From Chara braunii (Eukaryota; Streptophyta; Charophyceae; Charales; Characeae): 28,341 nt of DNA. The notes beneath the pieces are model-generated. The model made no database searches. It was not told where the DNA came from and saw nothing but the letters and a program-made list of their open reading frames with translations. Location: NCBI GenBank assembly GCA_003427395.1, contig BFEA01000325.1, positions 979,352-1,007,692 of the forward strand. The letters run 5' to 3'. Numbering within the stretch: the first letter of the stretch is position 1; each line of letters begins with the position of its first letter. A program made the position numbers and the translations under genes. Positions 9,417 through 18,761 of this stretch are shown piece by piece.

Positions 9417-10345
9417 AAGTTGATCGATCAATCAGTGGATTCAGTTCCATTTCTTGGTTGATTGATTGGTCGATTAATCGAGGGATGATCGAAGAATGAC
9501 TGGTTTTGCGTTTGCAAGAGGTCAAAGGAAGCTTTTGGTATTGTGGACAGAAAAACAACAGGTGATGTAAGGTTAAGGTCTAGAGGTTGACAAGGGAAGA
9601 GAGCATGGCAAAAACAAAAGTCAGAACAGAGCGATGAAAGGAAGGATCAATCACAACAGGGTGATGCAAGGTTGAGGTCTTAGGGGTTGTTGAGAGGAGA
9701 GAGCATGGCAAAAACAAAAGTGATGGAAGGATGGATCAATAATGATAGGGTGATGCAAGGTTGAGGTCTAGGGGTTGTCGAGGGGAGATAGCATGGCAAA
9801 AGTGAGAAAAGCGCGATGCAAGGGTGGATCAGATGACTGCGCCCCCCTTGACACTCTCTCTCGCTCTTCCTTTCCCCCTCTTTTTTTTTTTTTTTTTTTA
9901 ATAATTAGATTGCGTCAGATCTGACGAAGGAAGATTGAAGACAAAGCAACGAAATCATATTTGGTGAAGGGATGTGTTATTCAGCTGATTAGTACCCTCC
10001 TTTCTTTCTTTTCTTCTTCTCCTTTTCATCATTTTTTTTTTTTTTTTTTTTTGTGTTTGAAGGATTGACCGATTAATTGGAGAAGTGGTCAACAACAACT
10101 GTTTTTGAACTTGCATGAGGACAGAGAAAGTTTTGGTGTTACCGACAGAAATAGAACAGAGGGATGCAAGGATAAGGTCTAGGGTGGTCGACGGAAGAGA
10201 GCATGGCATTACAAAGTCAATCGGAGTGAAGCAAGGATGGATCATTCAGTTGACTGTGCCATCCCTGCTCCCTTGCGTTTTGCTTGATTTTTCTCCTTTT
10301 TTTTTTTTTTTTTTTTTTGCTATAATAGATAATGTCTGAAAAAGT
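9417..10345. repeat. Tandem repeats of a ~90-100-bp unit inside a ~600-bp higher-order unit
   Basis: A unit containing GATGCAAGGTTGAGGTCTAG ... GAGAGCATGGCA starts at about 9561, 9660, 9749 and again at 10161. The flanking motif GGTATTGTGGACAG (about 9536) recurs as GGTGTTACCGACAG (about 10134), indicating a period near 600 bp. Each larger unit ends in a long T tract (9882-9899, 10032-10052, 10297-10318) followed by AATAA-like or GTTGATCGATCAATCAG-like sequence. No coding evidence is seen. Confidence 0.65.
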
Positions 10346-10635
10346 TAATCAGCGATGTATTACCGAGAAGAGAAAAACACAAGGTCACAATCAGATAGGT
10401 GTGAGGATCGCTTATTAAGGTGATTGGTTACTCCATCTCTTTCCGTTTCCGTCCTTCCTCCTCCCTTTTTTTTTTTAATTATTTTTTTATTTTTTTATTA
10501 TTTTTTGTTTTGCTTCTCTTGCTTCCGTTAATATAACAAAGCTTTAAAGGATAAGTCTCATTGTTGAAAATTATGGGAAAAGAATACCCTGTGATTCTCT
10601 TCGATCATGGTCTGTTCATCATCCTCTTCCCCCCC

Positions 10636-10791
10636 NNNNNNNNNNNNNNNNNNNNNNNNNNNNNNNNNNNNNNNNNNNNNNNNNNNNNNNNNNNNNNNNN
10701 NNNNNNNNNNNNNNNNNNNNNNNNNNNNNNNNNNNNNNNNNNNNNNNNNNNNNNNNNNNNNNNNNNNNNNNNNNNNNNNNNNNNNNNNNNN
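10636..10791. other. Assembly gap (156 N)
   Basis: A run of N bounded on both sides by C- and T-homopolymers (CCCCCC before, CCCCTCCC then poly-T after), consistent with a sequencing failure in homopolymers. Confidence 1.
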
Positions 10792-10916
10792 CCCCTCCCT
10801 TTTTTTTTTTTTTTTTTTAATAACAGTCAATTGCTTCTGATGTCGAAGTTGGTCATTCAAATGTTCAGTATGATTTTAACTAATGTTTGATTGATTTTTT
10901 TCTCTTCCTCCTGCTT

Positions 10917-10949
<33 letters not shown>

Positions 10950-11540
10950 GGGGGGGGGCACCCTAAGAGTCGATTGACGAGGGTGAATATACTGATTGAT
11001 AGGTAAGCGGAAAAGTGCGGTAGAGATATGAGAATAAGGAGAAGAGGTTCGGAAGACGGGATTGGTATTCCGTTCTATATTCCTTATTCCAACGAATCAT
11101 GAGGACATGCATTCGGGTTGGTAGGGGAGGAAAAAGTCTTAACAAGATGGTTTAATCAAATAATGATAAAAAGTTGGATTGGATGGTTTAGCGAGAAAAT
11201 GATGAGCAAGGATTGCGTAGTGGTAGTTCCTGGTGACATCGCCGTCTTCATTATTATCCTTATTAAATTCTTCCTCCTTTATTCGTTCCTTTTTTTTTTT
11301 GTACTGAGTGTCTTAATCATTTGATAAGTGATTGATTTAACGAACGCTTGATAGCGCAGAGTAGTTCTTCTTATAATACCTGTATAACTGCCTTCCTTGA
11401 TGCATCAGGAAAATTGATGAGTCTAGTGGCGTAAAAAGATGATCCGTAAGTGAGACGGATCAACGGACAGAGGTGATCAGGTTGGTTATGCGAAAATTCT
11501 AACTAGGTAATAACATGTTGGTCGTTCTTCTAAGTTTTCC
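10792..11540. other. Gene-free stretch with homopolymers
   Basis: Poly-T at 10800-10818 and 10915-10938, followed by a GTGTGTGTG/poly-G run (10939-10958). The remainder is AT-rich unique-looking sequence with no recognised gene. Confidence 0.5.
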
Positions 11541-12170
11541 TTTCCTTTCGAAAGTGACAGTCAGGTTATTGGTCGATCAATCGTACATGTGATCGATCAC
11601 AAAAACTTGTTTTCTGCGTCTTGCTGCTAGGTTGTTGATTTCAAAGAAGTGATTGGTCAATCGCGATTCTGGATACAGATGTTCGACCAGCCAAGCACTT
11701 AATGTATGTTCCCTTGATGTTAAGTAACTTGTTTTTAAGCTGTTGATGACAAATGAGTGAATGGTCGATCATAATGCAGATGATTGATCGGTTGAACATG
11801 GACTGATGATTTCTAAAGTGGGGAACAAGTGATTGGTCGATCATCATTCGAGATAGAAATATTCGATTGGACGAACACATATTCTCTTAATCTTGTCCTT
11901 AGGCTAGTAAGTGGTCGATCGTCAATCGGGATAAGTATGATCTAGTTATTCCTTATGTCTTAGGCTGCTAATTTCTAAGGCAACGAACAAGTGATTGGTC
12001 GGTTAGGATCGGCCGAACACTTATCCTTTGTTCTTTTGAGTGTTCGTGATCCCCCCTTCTTTTTTTTTCCCGAAAAATGACAAACAAGAAGTTGGTTGAT
12101 CATTATAAAGGATACTGATGATCAATCAGCCGAACAATTATTCTCGTTCTCCTTCTTCTTTCTTCTCTCC

Positions 12171-12201
<31 letters not shown>

Positions 12202-12440
12202 GAGGTTTTTTTTTTTTTTTTTTTTTTTTTTGAGGTTTTGTGTCTTTTCTTTAGGTTATTGATTTCGAAAGTAACGAATAAGTGCTTGGTCGATCATCAT
12301 ATAGATGATCGTTCGGCCAAACAGTTATTCTTCGAACCCTTGAAGTGTTGCGTCTGGTGCTTAGGCTGCTGATAACGAACAAGTAATTGGTGGATTGGGA
12401 TACAGATGATCAATCGGCCGATCACTTAATTGACCAGAGC
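11541..12440. repeat. Degenerate tandem array rich in GGTCGATCA motifs
   Basis: About eight diverged units of roughly 65-130 bp. Consensus landmarks in order are TTAGGCTGCTGATTTC, a run like AACGAACAAGTGATTGG, TCGATCATCAT, AGATGATCGATCGGCC, and GAACACTTATTC. Copies start near 11560, 11630, 11745, 11805, 11905, 11965, 12080, 12250 and 12365. Two are separated by the double poly-T tract at 12177-12232. No open frame is conserved between units, so this is a satellite-like array, not a repeat protein. Confidence 0.65.
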
Positions 12441-12817
12441 AGATTGGTCCTTGAGTTCCTTCCAACAACTTAACTTCCTTCTTCGACTTTTTTATTTTTT
12501 ATTTTTTATTATTTGCTTCTCGATTTCTTCATTTCTCGAGTGAGGAGATGAATAATTAAATCAGTGCTTTCACAATTACTAATAAGTTTAAGAAAAGATG
12601 CACACGAGTCATTTGAAGCAAGATGCAGAGTTCGAAATTGCGAGTGAGAAGGTAATTATTGTTTTGAATTATTCATGAGATTAAGAGATGAAAAAATACG
12701 CACAAATCATTGAAGGAGCAAGATACAAATTTGAGATTACAAGTCAAAAATGGAAGAAGGATAGTCCTTGTCGAGAAAACAAATGATAATTGGGGTGGAT
12801 AATTTTCGTTTGCTCTT
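12441..12817. other. AT-rich gene-free stretch
   Basis: Contains a local direct repeat (ATTAAATCAGTGC... / GAGATTAAGAGATGAAAA..., with GCACACGAGTCATTTGAAGCAAGATGC resembling CGCACAAATCATTGAAGGAGC) at about 12550-12630 and 12680-12740. No gene is seen. Confidence 0.45.
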
Positions 12818-14421
12818 TTAACTTGTGACCCTCCTAATATTACAAAAAATGAGACTGCGCGGATTACATATCCACAAATTAACGGACACAGGAGTATCAG
12901 TCACTATTAAAAAAACTCCCCACCATCCTTCTAAGAAATTAAGAAAGAAGAAGTTCGGGTGGGGAAGGAATAAGGTGAAAGGCTTTGAGAACCTTGGGTG
13001 TGACATGAAAGGTAGTAGCGAAGGGGATGAGGGAAGAGGTTTGAAGAAGAGTAGGATATAGAGGAAGAGAATGAGAAGGAAGAGAATGCAGATGGAAATG
13101 AGAAAGAAGAAATCAAGGGACCTGAAGGTGCTAGGCTTCTTCCTAGGTCTAGTGATCTTGGGTGGAGTGGGAATGGGTAAGGAAGGTGGAGGAGGTGATG
13201 TAATTGGAGGTCGAGGCACAATCAGTAGCTGTTGGACAGGGATTGGGCACCCTGGTGAGTCTGGTTCAGGATCGAGGTCCAGAGATCTGCGGCGCTGTCT
13301 TTTTGAGGGGGCCGAGAGGTCAGTTCCCTTCTTGGGCGGCATCCTGCTGTTCTGAGTCGATGAAAGAGAAAACGTGGCGACCTTGCTTGAGGTTGAGGGT
13401 GAGTTGAGGCACCGCGGGCTGTGGCAGTCTGCGCTGCTTTCTGGGATGATCGGGTGCAGGAAGGTAGTGCAGCTCAAGATCACAGATGCCTTCCGTGAGG
13501 AGCGTGAACCACGGCCCAGGTCCTGAAGCTAGAAGGTTGTGCAAACACAAATGGTAAAAGTCTTCCTTGATAAGATGCTTGAAGAAGCCTATGAAGAAAA
13601 ACGCTATAGGACATGAGAAGTCGGATTGTGTGCCGATAGCCGGAAGATTCTCTGTGAGGGTTAACAAACCGCTGTTGACCCTGCATTTGAAAGAAGTGTT
13701 CTTAGCGTTGGCAAGGCAGAGACAGAAGGAAGTAAACTGGGATTTTGAAATCATGCGCGGACTTGCGCTTGTAAATGGCCAGCTGCTGAACTGCATGGTT
13801 CTGATCTCCTTCGGTAAGGAAATTGAAGCAGCTATTACCAACGAAGAGGACAAAAGAGATGGTGAGGGAGTAGAAGGAGTGAGAAAAAAGTTTCAGGGCT
13901 TGATCTCTACGGAGGAAAAAAAATGAATGAGCGTCGTTTTGAAAGGTGCAAAACGAGTTGCACTCCACGTATTCAAGCAGATGACTAAGAAGAGGGTAGG
14001 TATGAAAACGCTTCTCAACGAAGTAAGCTTGAAGGTTGATGAAAGAGGGAGGTACAATGGAAGGGAGGGGGAATAGATGGAGGGGAAGTAAGGAAGCGGA
14101 AGGTGGATCAAGGACGAAGATTCGTCTGATCGGTTCTTGCGCAGCGATGGGTGAAAGAGAGATGTTTTCGGAGACGGGGGTGATGAAGGAGGTGAAAACG
14201 GAGATCAATTTAAAATCCGATATAGAGAATTTGGAGTGGATTGTGATATTTGAGGGAAAAAAGTCAAGCACGAAAGGGTCATAGTGCAGAGGTTCGAGAG
14301 GGGTCGATGAACGGGGTCGGAAAGCGGCGGGGTTTTGCGAAGACGGGCCAAGGGGTTGGTGGGGCGATGGCCAGCATGGCAGGCGGATGCATACATGATG
14401 GATGGAATAGAAGGAAAACAC
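12818..14421 (-). pseudogene. Degenerate minus-strand ORF region, candidate ORF1 of the retrotransposon
   Basis: Three overlapping open frames in successive phases (14421-13702, 13853-13320, 13483-12818) look like one coding region broken by frameshifts. The third contains a basic, nuclear-protein-like start (MPPKKGTDL, then SKRQRRRS) and a proline-rich stretch, then dissolves into low-complexity Phe/Leu/Ser sequence. The first two have amphipathic, protein-like composition (for instance FINLQAYFVEKRFHTYPLL) but no domain I recognise. The location just inside A1 and upstream of gag/pol is where kangaroo/PAT elements carry their first ORF. It could instead be unrelated sequence captured by the element; confidence is low. 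Confidence 0.35.
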
Positions 14422-14513
14422 AGGGACTTAAGGGGACGGTACTCTCACCGTGACTGACGGGGACAGGGAGTGACGGACCCGAAAAAGCTGACCAGCGGTC
14501 GACTGAAACTTGA

Positions 14514-14585
14514 CAGTAGTAAGACTTGTGGACTGGCAGTGACAACTGATTTGCCAGCAGTAGGACCCGTAGACTGGCAGTGACA
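14514..14585. repeat. Short imperfect direct repeat inside A1's inner edge
   Basis: A 31-bp segment ending GACTGGCAGTGACA occurs at 14514-14544 and 14555-14585 with a few substitutions. It immediately precedes the A1 repeat. Tandem short repeats next to the split direct repeats could be part of the element's untranslated leader. Confidence 0.55.
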
Positions 14586-14589
14586 GTCA

Positions 14590-15087
14590 GCCAAAAGGTG
14601 AGGAAAACGACTCAAACTCCGCAGGACCTGACCCTTGTGCTCCCGCGTAGGTTTGCGTATGCGATGAGTGCTGCGAGCGGGCGTGGACTTGAGGGCGCTG
14701 CTCGGGAGACTTTGCAAGCCATCGGCACAGGCTAGGCCCCTGTGACTTATACAATCGCCGGGCAAGGCAGTGGTACCAGTCGAGCTGGCGAGGCAGTTCT
14801 TCAGCCTGGGTGAGTGTCACATCATCCGTTTGATCCCTGGTAGCAATCCTCCGTCGATTTAGGTAGCTGTTTTGTTTGTGGTGGATGTCTGAAAAACTTG
14901 TTGATGCTTGAAGTTGTTTCCCACCAGGTTCGTAGATGCTGTCAATGGATGGTTGCGATAGGAGTTCCAGTTTCAACCGTCTGTTACCAGTACCATCTAA
15001 CAAAACGGCCGACGATAACCGGTCGGAGGAAAGCTGGGCTGTTGAAACTGATTCCAATGGGGTTTGTTAACTTAGGCATAATGCCAC
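14590..15087 (-). repeat. Split direct repeat A1 (outer, 5' end of the element)
   Basis: Begins GCCAAAAGG and ends at GCATAATGCCAC on the plus strand. It matches 3154-3650 nearly base for base over about 497 bp with scattered substitutions. Homology stops sharply at 15087/15088, which marks the 5' boundary of the minus-strand element. Only the A part is present here, with no B, as required by the split-direct-repeat model. Confidence 0.87.
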
Positions 15088-15170
15088 AAACTACTTACCC
15101 TTGAACCCTTTTGTCAGAGGCCTGAGGGGCCGCGGGGTTGGGAAATTCCTTAAAAGGGAAAAAAAGGCAA

Positions 15171-15549
15171 ATTTTTGAAATGCCCCTTCGACTTCTGTTT
15201 ATTTGCAGTATGCCCCTCCGACGGCCGACTTACCCTGTCACGCCCCTCTGTATGATTGATGTTTCCGAAAAATCCCTGGTGTCGTTTGGGCCTAAAATAT
15301 GTTCAATATGCCCCTACCGGTACTGGTTCCAAATTTCCAGTATGCCCTGGTAGCTCCCCTCCCAGGGCCGGGGAGACGGCCTCAAGTGCCACCAACGGCC
15401 ATAGGGGCATGCTGGAACGCCACACCCCTCACTGACAGGGGCATGCACTGGCAGGAAGCTTGAGAGCCCCCAGGGGCACGACAGGGTAAGTCAGCCATTG
15501 AAGGCGCATAAGGCAAATAAATGGAAGTCGGAGGGGCATTTTGAAAAAA
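15171..15549. mobile_element. Foldback element I with repeated ATGCCCCT motifs
   Basis: Arms at 15171-15246 and 15473-15549 are inverted copies with about 80% identity by eye. Both contain TATTTGC..TATGC and CTTACCCTGTC blocks. ATGCCCC (or its complement GGGGCAT) recurs at 20-40 bp intervals throughout both arms. The centre (about 15345-15380) has a further GAGGGGAGCTA/TAGCTCCCCTC-type palindrome. There is no coding capacity. A related lone arm lies at 16822-16955. Confidence 0.7.
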
Positions 15550-15654
15550 ATCCCAAAACAAAAGCTTAAAAAAAAAAAAAAAAAACTAAACAAAAACTAC
15601 AGAAAACCGGGTGTGTCCGTGTGCCCTCCCAAGCTCCACACCAGGTGAGCTGAC

Positions 15655-15778
15655 GTGGCCGGGAAATGGGAGATTTGGTGACATGGTGTGACCAGCACCA
15701 CTATTTCCCCAAATCAGACCTTTTGGGGACATAGTGTGACCAGCAGTGTCTAGCACCACTATTTCCCCAAATCAGGCC
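15655..15778. repeat. Tandem ATTTCCCCAAATCAG repeats
   Basis: The phrase GACAT(A/G)GTGTGACCAGCA ... CACCACTATTTCCCCAAATCAG occurs twice (about 15680-15718 and 15727-15775). The ATTTCCCCAAATCAGGCC block also occurs at 16319, with inverted forms (GGAGATTTGGGGACA) at 15668 and 15844. Confidence 0.65.
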
Positions 15779-16391
15779 TTCCTATTTTTTGAGATTATGC
15801 AGATTTGCTACCGCGGTGTGAGCGTGCCCTCACCAGGAAATAGGAGATTTGGGGACACGGTTCGACGCTCCTTGGGGCGTCCTCGGGGCCGGAGGAAGTT
15901 TCCTTGGGGTTTTTCTGGAAATTCCCGCCATCGTTCCACCTGTCCTCGGGGACGTCGCCCGAGGACATTTCCTTCGAACGATGTCAGACAAGAAAAAACG
16001 AAAAGAAAAGAAAAATCAAATGTGTTTGAGGCCTTCAGCCAATAGGGTGCCGCCACGATCCAGATTCTCGGTTGTAACGTCTCTCTACCGGGTCTACCCA
16101 TGTGCCCGCTCCTCTCCGTGAAACGCGGAATCCTTTTGCCCAAGGGACCTCGTGAGGTCCCTTGGGCAAAAGGAAGAAATGGCTGGGGAATCCTTGGAGC
16201 CCAAGGAATTTCCCTCGGAGTGTTTTCACTTTTTTTTTGCCGACGGCATCCCCGAGGATAGGTGGAACGAACAATTCCTCGGGGACTTTACACGCCCGAG
16301 GAGTGTCGAACGAGCCCCTATTTCCCCAAATCAGGCCTTCCTATTTTATAGATTATGCGGATTTGCTACTGCAATGTGAGTGTGCCCTCAC
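15762..16391. mobile_element. Foldback element II flanked by direct repeats
   Basis: A 70-bp direct repeat (ATTTCCCCAAATCAGG ... GTGTGCCCTCA) flanks the segment at 15762-15832 and 16319-16391. Between the repeats, the left arm (about 15836-15985) is inverted at about 16200-16330. Shared blocks include GTTCGAC(G/A)CTCCT, CGTTCCACCT(G/A)TCCTCGGGGA and AATTCC. The centre contains a near-perfect hairpin. The direct repeats may be duplicated flanks or remnants of older nested insertions. No transposase is seen. Confidence 0.6.
16132..16173. repeat. Perfect 20-bp hairpin
   Basis: CCTTTTGCCCAAGGGACCTC (16132-16151) is perfectly inverted at 16154-16173 with a two-base GT loop. It lies at the centre of foldback element II and has no following T tract, so it is not a terminator-like structure. 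Confidence 0.9.
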
Positions 16392-16560
16392 ATGGGGACC
16401 TAAAGTCGCAAATATCTGGGACGTTTGGTACCATGTAGCTGCTCCTTTGGGTGCCTGTGTGGTCACATGCATGTTCTCTGTCCACAAAGGACAGTGCGGC
16501 CCTGACATTTGCACCTCCCAGGAAGCGCACGTAGTCACACTGCTTACCCCAAAATATATA
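16377..16560. repeat. Long inverted repeat, left arm (partner 18352-18528)
   Basis: Sequence from GAGTGTGCCCTCACATGGGGACCTAAAGTC to the CACTGCTTACCCC region matches the reverse complement of 18352-18528. Shared blocks include TTTGGTACC, TTTGGGTGCC(T/C)GTGTG, TCTGTCCA.AAAGGACA and TAGTCACA. The arms enclose about 1.8 kb holding foldback elements III and IV. Confidence 0.65.
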
Positions 16561-16821
16561 TACAGTTTTTTTTTTTTTTTTTCCATGCTGAACTAACACG
16601 GACGGCTGTTTTCCTCGTGCACAAATTTCTTGAAATACCTCACGGGGAAAGAAAAAAGGGACACACACGGTCATTTTTCGCGGCAGCACCACGAAAACCA
16701 TGTGCTTCAAATCCGAATTTCTGGCACGAGAGCATGATGGAAAGATGTATGCTGCTCATGAGGGCATATCGCACAGGGCACGGTGAAATGAGACTGGCCG
16801 TCCAGTAAGGGCACCGCGGAA

Positions 16822-16955
16822 AGTTGCGCCTCTTGCTGACAGGGGGCATGCAGGAAAGTTAGAGGCCCCAGGGGCACGGCAGGGTAAGTGGGCCGTCAGA
16901 GGGGCGCGATGCAAAATAATGGAAATTACAGGGGTGCCAGACAAATTTTCCCAAT
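16822..16955. repeat. Solo arm related to foldback element I
   Basis: Resembles 15430-15549: the order GACAGGGGGCATGCA, GGCCCCAGGGGCACG, CAGGGTAAGT and AAATAATGGAA is preserved. No opposing arm is found nearby, so this is a truncated copy. Confidence 0.6.
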
Positions 16956-16965
16956 AAAAATTGGA

Positions 16966-17335
16966 AAGGTAATTTGAGACCACATCTGGAGGTGGTCTCT
17001 GGAGGTGGTCTCAAAAAAGGTCCCCGTGCCGCCCCACAGGCTGCTGACAAAAGGGTCACCAAAAAGTACATTTGGGTAGCGGGCCTCTCCAATGTGACCC
17101 GAAAACTGCCTCAAATTTTTAAGGTCATCAGGTCCTCGTGTGTGTGAGTATGACCTCCTCACACACACTGGGACCTAATGACCAAAAATCGCAGATTTAG
17201 AGGCAATTTTCGGGTCACACAGCGTCGTCCGGCTACCCAAATGCACTTTTTGGTGACCCTAATGTCAGCGGCCTGCGGGGCCACGGGAGGACCCTTTTAG
17301 AGACCACCTCAAGAGGTGGTCGCAAATTCTCTTTT
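16966..17335. mobile_element. Foldback element III (370 bp)
   Basis: The ends carry AATTTGAGACCAC (left) and GGTGGTCGCAAATT (right). The arms stay complementary for about 170 bp each, sharing GGGTCACCAAAAAGT, CATTTGGGTAGC and GTGACCCGAAAA. The centre is a GTGTGTGTGAG ... CTCACACACAC stem at about 17139-17168. It is non-coding and has the structure of a MITE or foldback element. No clear target-site duplication is seen. Confidence 0.75.
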
Positions 17336-17412
17336 CCTTTTTTTCATTTTCCCGAAGGAATTGTAAAAATTTCCTGCAAGAACATAACAGCCCGCCGACA
17401 CAGCTGCAGGAT

Positions 17413-17776
17413 TTGGGGCACATGGTAAATTTGGAGCACGTGGTCTGGTCACACGAACACATAAAGACTTCCAGCCTAAAAAAAAAAAAGGAAAGACTTC
17501 CAGCCTCTGTCCGCTACAGCCACACCAGTTTGTCACCTCTTGCAGAGGTGCAGCACACCCTCCTCCCATATGATATTAGCCTATCTGGTGGAGGGTGCGG
17601 CCGCCTCGGCAAGGGTGCGCCCACCTCCGCCCGTCTCCCCACCCCGACTGTATCAGCCACGATATGCATGGGAAAGCAAAAGCATCTGAACGCAAAACTG
17701 TCCAGATACAGCTCAGATGCATTCGCAACAGAGAACTGGTTGGCAGCATGCTGGAGGCAGGAGGGAGACAACCGTT

Positions 17777-17778
<2 letters not shown>
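17413..17778. other. Gene-free stretch
   Basis: A short duplicated phrase (AAAGACTTCCAGCCT at 17463-17477 and 17492-17506) surrounds an A tract. No gene or RNA is recognised. Confidence 0.45.

Positions 17779-17841
<63 letters not shown>
17779..17841. repeat. (GA)n microsatellite
   Basis: A pure GA tract of about 31 units. Confidence 0.97.
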
Positions 17842-17842
<1 letters not shown>

Positions 17843-17950
17843 ACGGACAGTTCTTCAAAAGATGGGCCTGCTACTCACTTGAAAAGATGGCCGTTGCAGT
17901 GAAGGCGCACTTGGTATTTTTGCTTTGAAAAAGAAAAAGAAAAAAAACAA

Positions 17951-18352
17951 TATTTTTTTGGGAATATTGTTCAAATGCCCCTGAAATTGGGGTGTTTCGT
18001 AAGATACCCCTAAAAGGCATGGGCATGGCGAAATGCCCCTATGACAATTGCAAAACTTTGCAAAATACCCCACTCGCCAAACCTGTCATCTTTGGCATAT
18101 ACCCCTACCGGGCCCCGGGCAACTTTTCTATATGCCCCGGTATTCTGGTTGTTGGACCCTGCAGATGGCACAGAAAAAATGCACCAGACTCTCTAGCCTG
18201 GGGTCAGGGCATATGGAGAAGTTGCCAATGATCGGGACAGGGGCAGATGCAAAAGTTGAGGGCATTTCCGCATACCCCTGTCTTTCAGGGGTATCTAACG
18301 AAAACAACCCAACTTTTAGGGGCATTTAAAAAATTCTCCCATATTTTTTTGG
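17951..18352. mobile_element. Foldback element IV with ATGCCCCT motifs
   Basis: Arms of about 180 bp: TCAAATGCCCCTGAAA, TTTCGTAAGATACCCCT, GCGAAATGCCCCT and CTATATGCCCCGG on the left are mirrored on the right in the same order. It has the same ATGCCCC phrase and spacing as element I but is otherwise a different sequence, suggesting two subfamilies built from a common motif. The right end abuts the long inverted repeat arm at 18352. Confidence 0.75.
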
Positions 18353-18528
18353 GTGGGGCGCAATGTGACTAGGCGACCTTTGCAAGGGGCCATCTGGGTG
18401 GGCCGCGACTTTGTCCTTTCTGGACAGAGTCCACTCATGTGAGCACACGGGCACCCAACGTCTCAAATTCGCGGTACCAAATGCCACAAGAATTTTTGAG
18501 ACTTCAGGTCCTCGAGTGAGTATGCCCT
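18352..18528. repeat. Long inverted repeat, right arm (partner 16377-16560)
   Basis: Reverse-complement homologue of 16377-16560. It ends at GAGTGAGTATGCCCTCA, a phrase also seen as GTGAGCGTGCCCTCA at 15819 and GTGAGTGTGCCCTCA at 16375, a recurrent boundary motif in this cluster. Confidence 0.65.
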
Positions 18529-18572
18529 CAGTGGCGGTTGAAACAGCGCTGAGTCAGGGTTCGAGCTCACGT

Positions 18573-18629
18573 NGCAACAAGCCCCNTCCGCCCGTTTTTT
18601 TTTTTTTTTTTTTTTTTTTTTTAGCTGTN
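18573..18629. other. Ambiguous bases around a poly-T tract
   Basis: Single N at 18573, 18586 and 18629 bracket a T tract of about 28 bases (18595-18622). This is an uncertain assembly join, and sequence on either side need not be contiguous in the genome. Confidence 0.95.
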
Positions 18630-18761
18630 CTTGGTTTAGTTTTTTTCCTCTGCAAGTGCGCTCCACAACTACTCCAGACCCAAAATCTTCATCCTTGAGG
18701 GTAGGTTTTGAAGATAGATGGTCAACCCAGGGCACCGTGCAAATCTCCCCCAGCACGATTG

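Larger units (their letters stand above)
3024..15087 (-). mobile_element. Kangaroo/PAT-like DIRS-order retrotransposon, 12 kb, decayed
   Basis: Split direct repeats frame the element. On the minus strand the order is A1 (15087-14590), internal genes, B1 (3748-3651), A2 (3650-3154), B2 (3121-3024). A1 and A2 are about 497 bp and nearly identical. B1 and B2 are 98 bp, and B1 abuts A2 exactly. This A1-genes-B1-A2-B2 arrangement is the hallmark of PAT, Ngaro and kangaroo elements, which integrate through a tyrosine recombinase rather than a DDE integrase. Inside are a spliced gag-like gene, DIRS-type reverse transcriptase and RNase H on the minus strand, and a tyrosine recombinase on the plus strand. 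The coding regions carry stops and frameshifts, a MITE has inserted at 5042-5456, and there is an N gap at 10636-10791, so this copy is inactive. It is possible that the 9-12.7 kb repeat block is a later insertion rather than part of the original element. Confidence 0.78.

Noticed and set aside
9000-12800. CRISPR-like or repeat-protein interpretation of the tandem arrays
   Set aside because: Units vary in length and sequence, lack constant repeats with unique spacers, and no frame is conserved.
14587-15057. 156-codon minus-strand frame within A1
   Set aside because: The counterpart in A2 is broken into other frames, so the frame is not conserved between the two repeat copies; no domain is seen.
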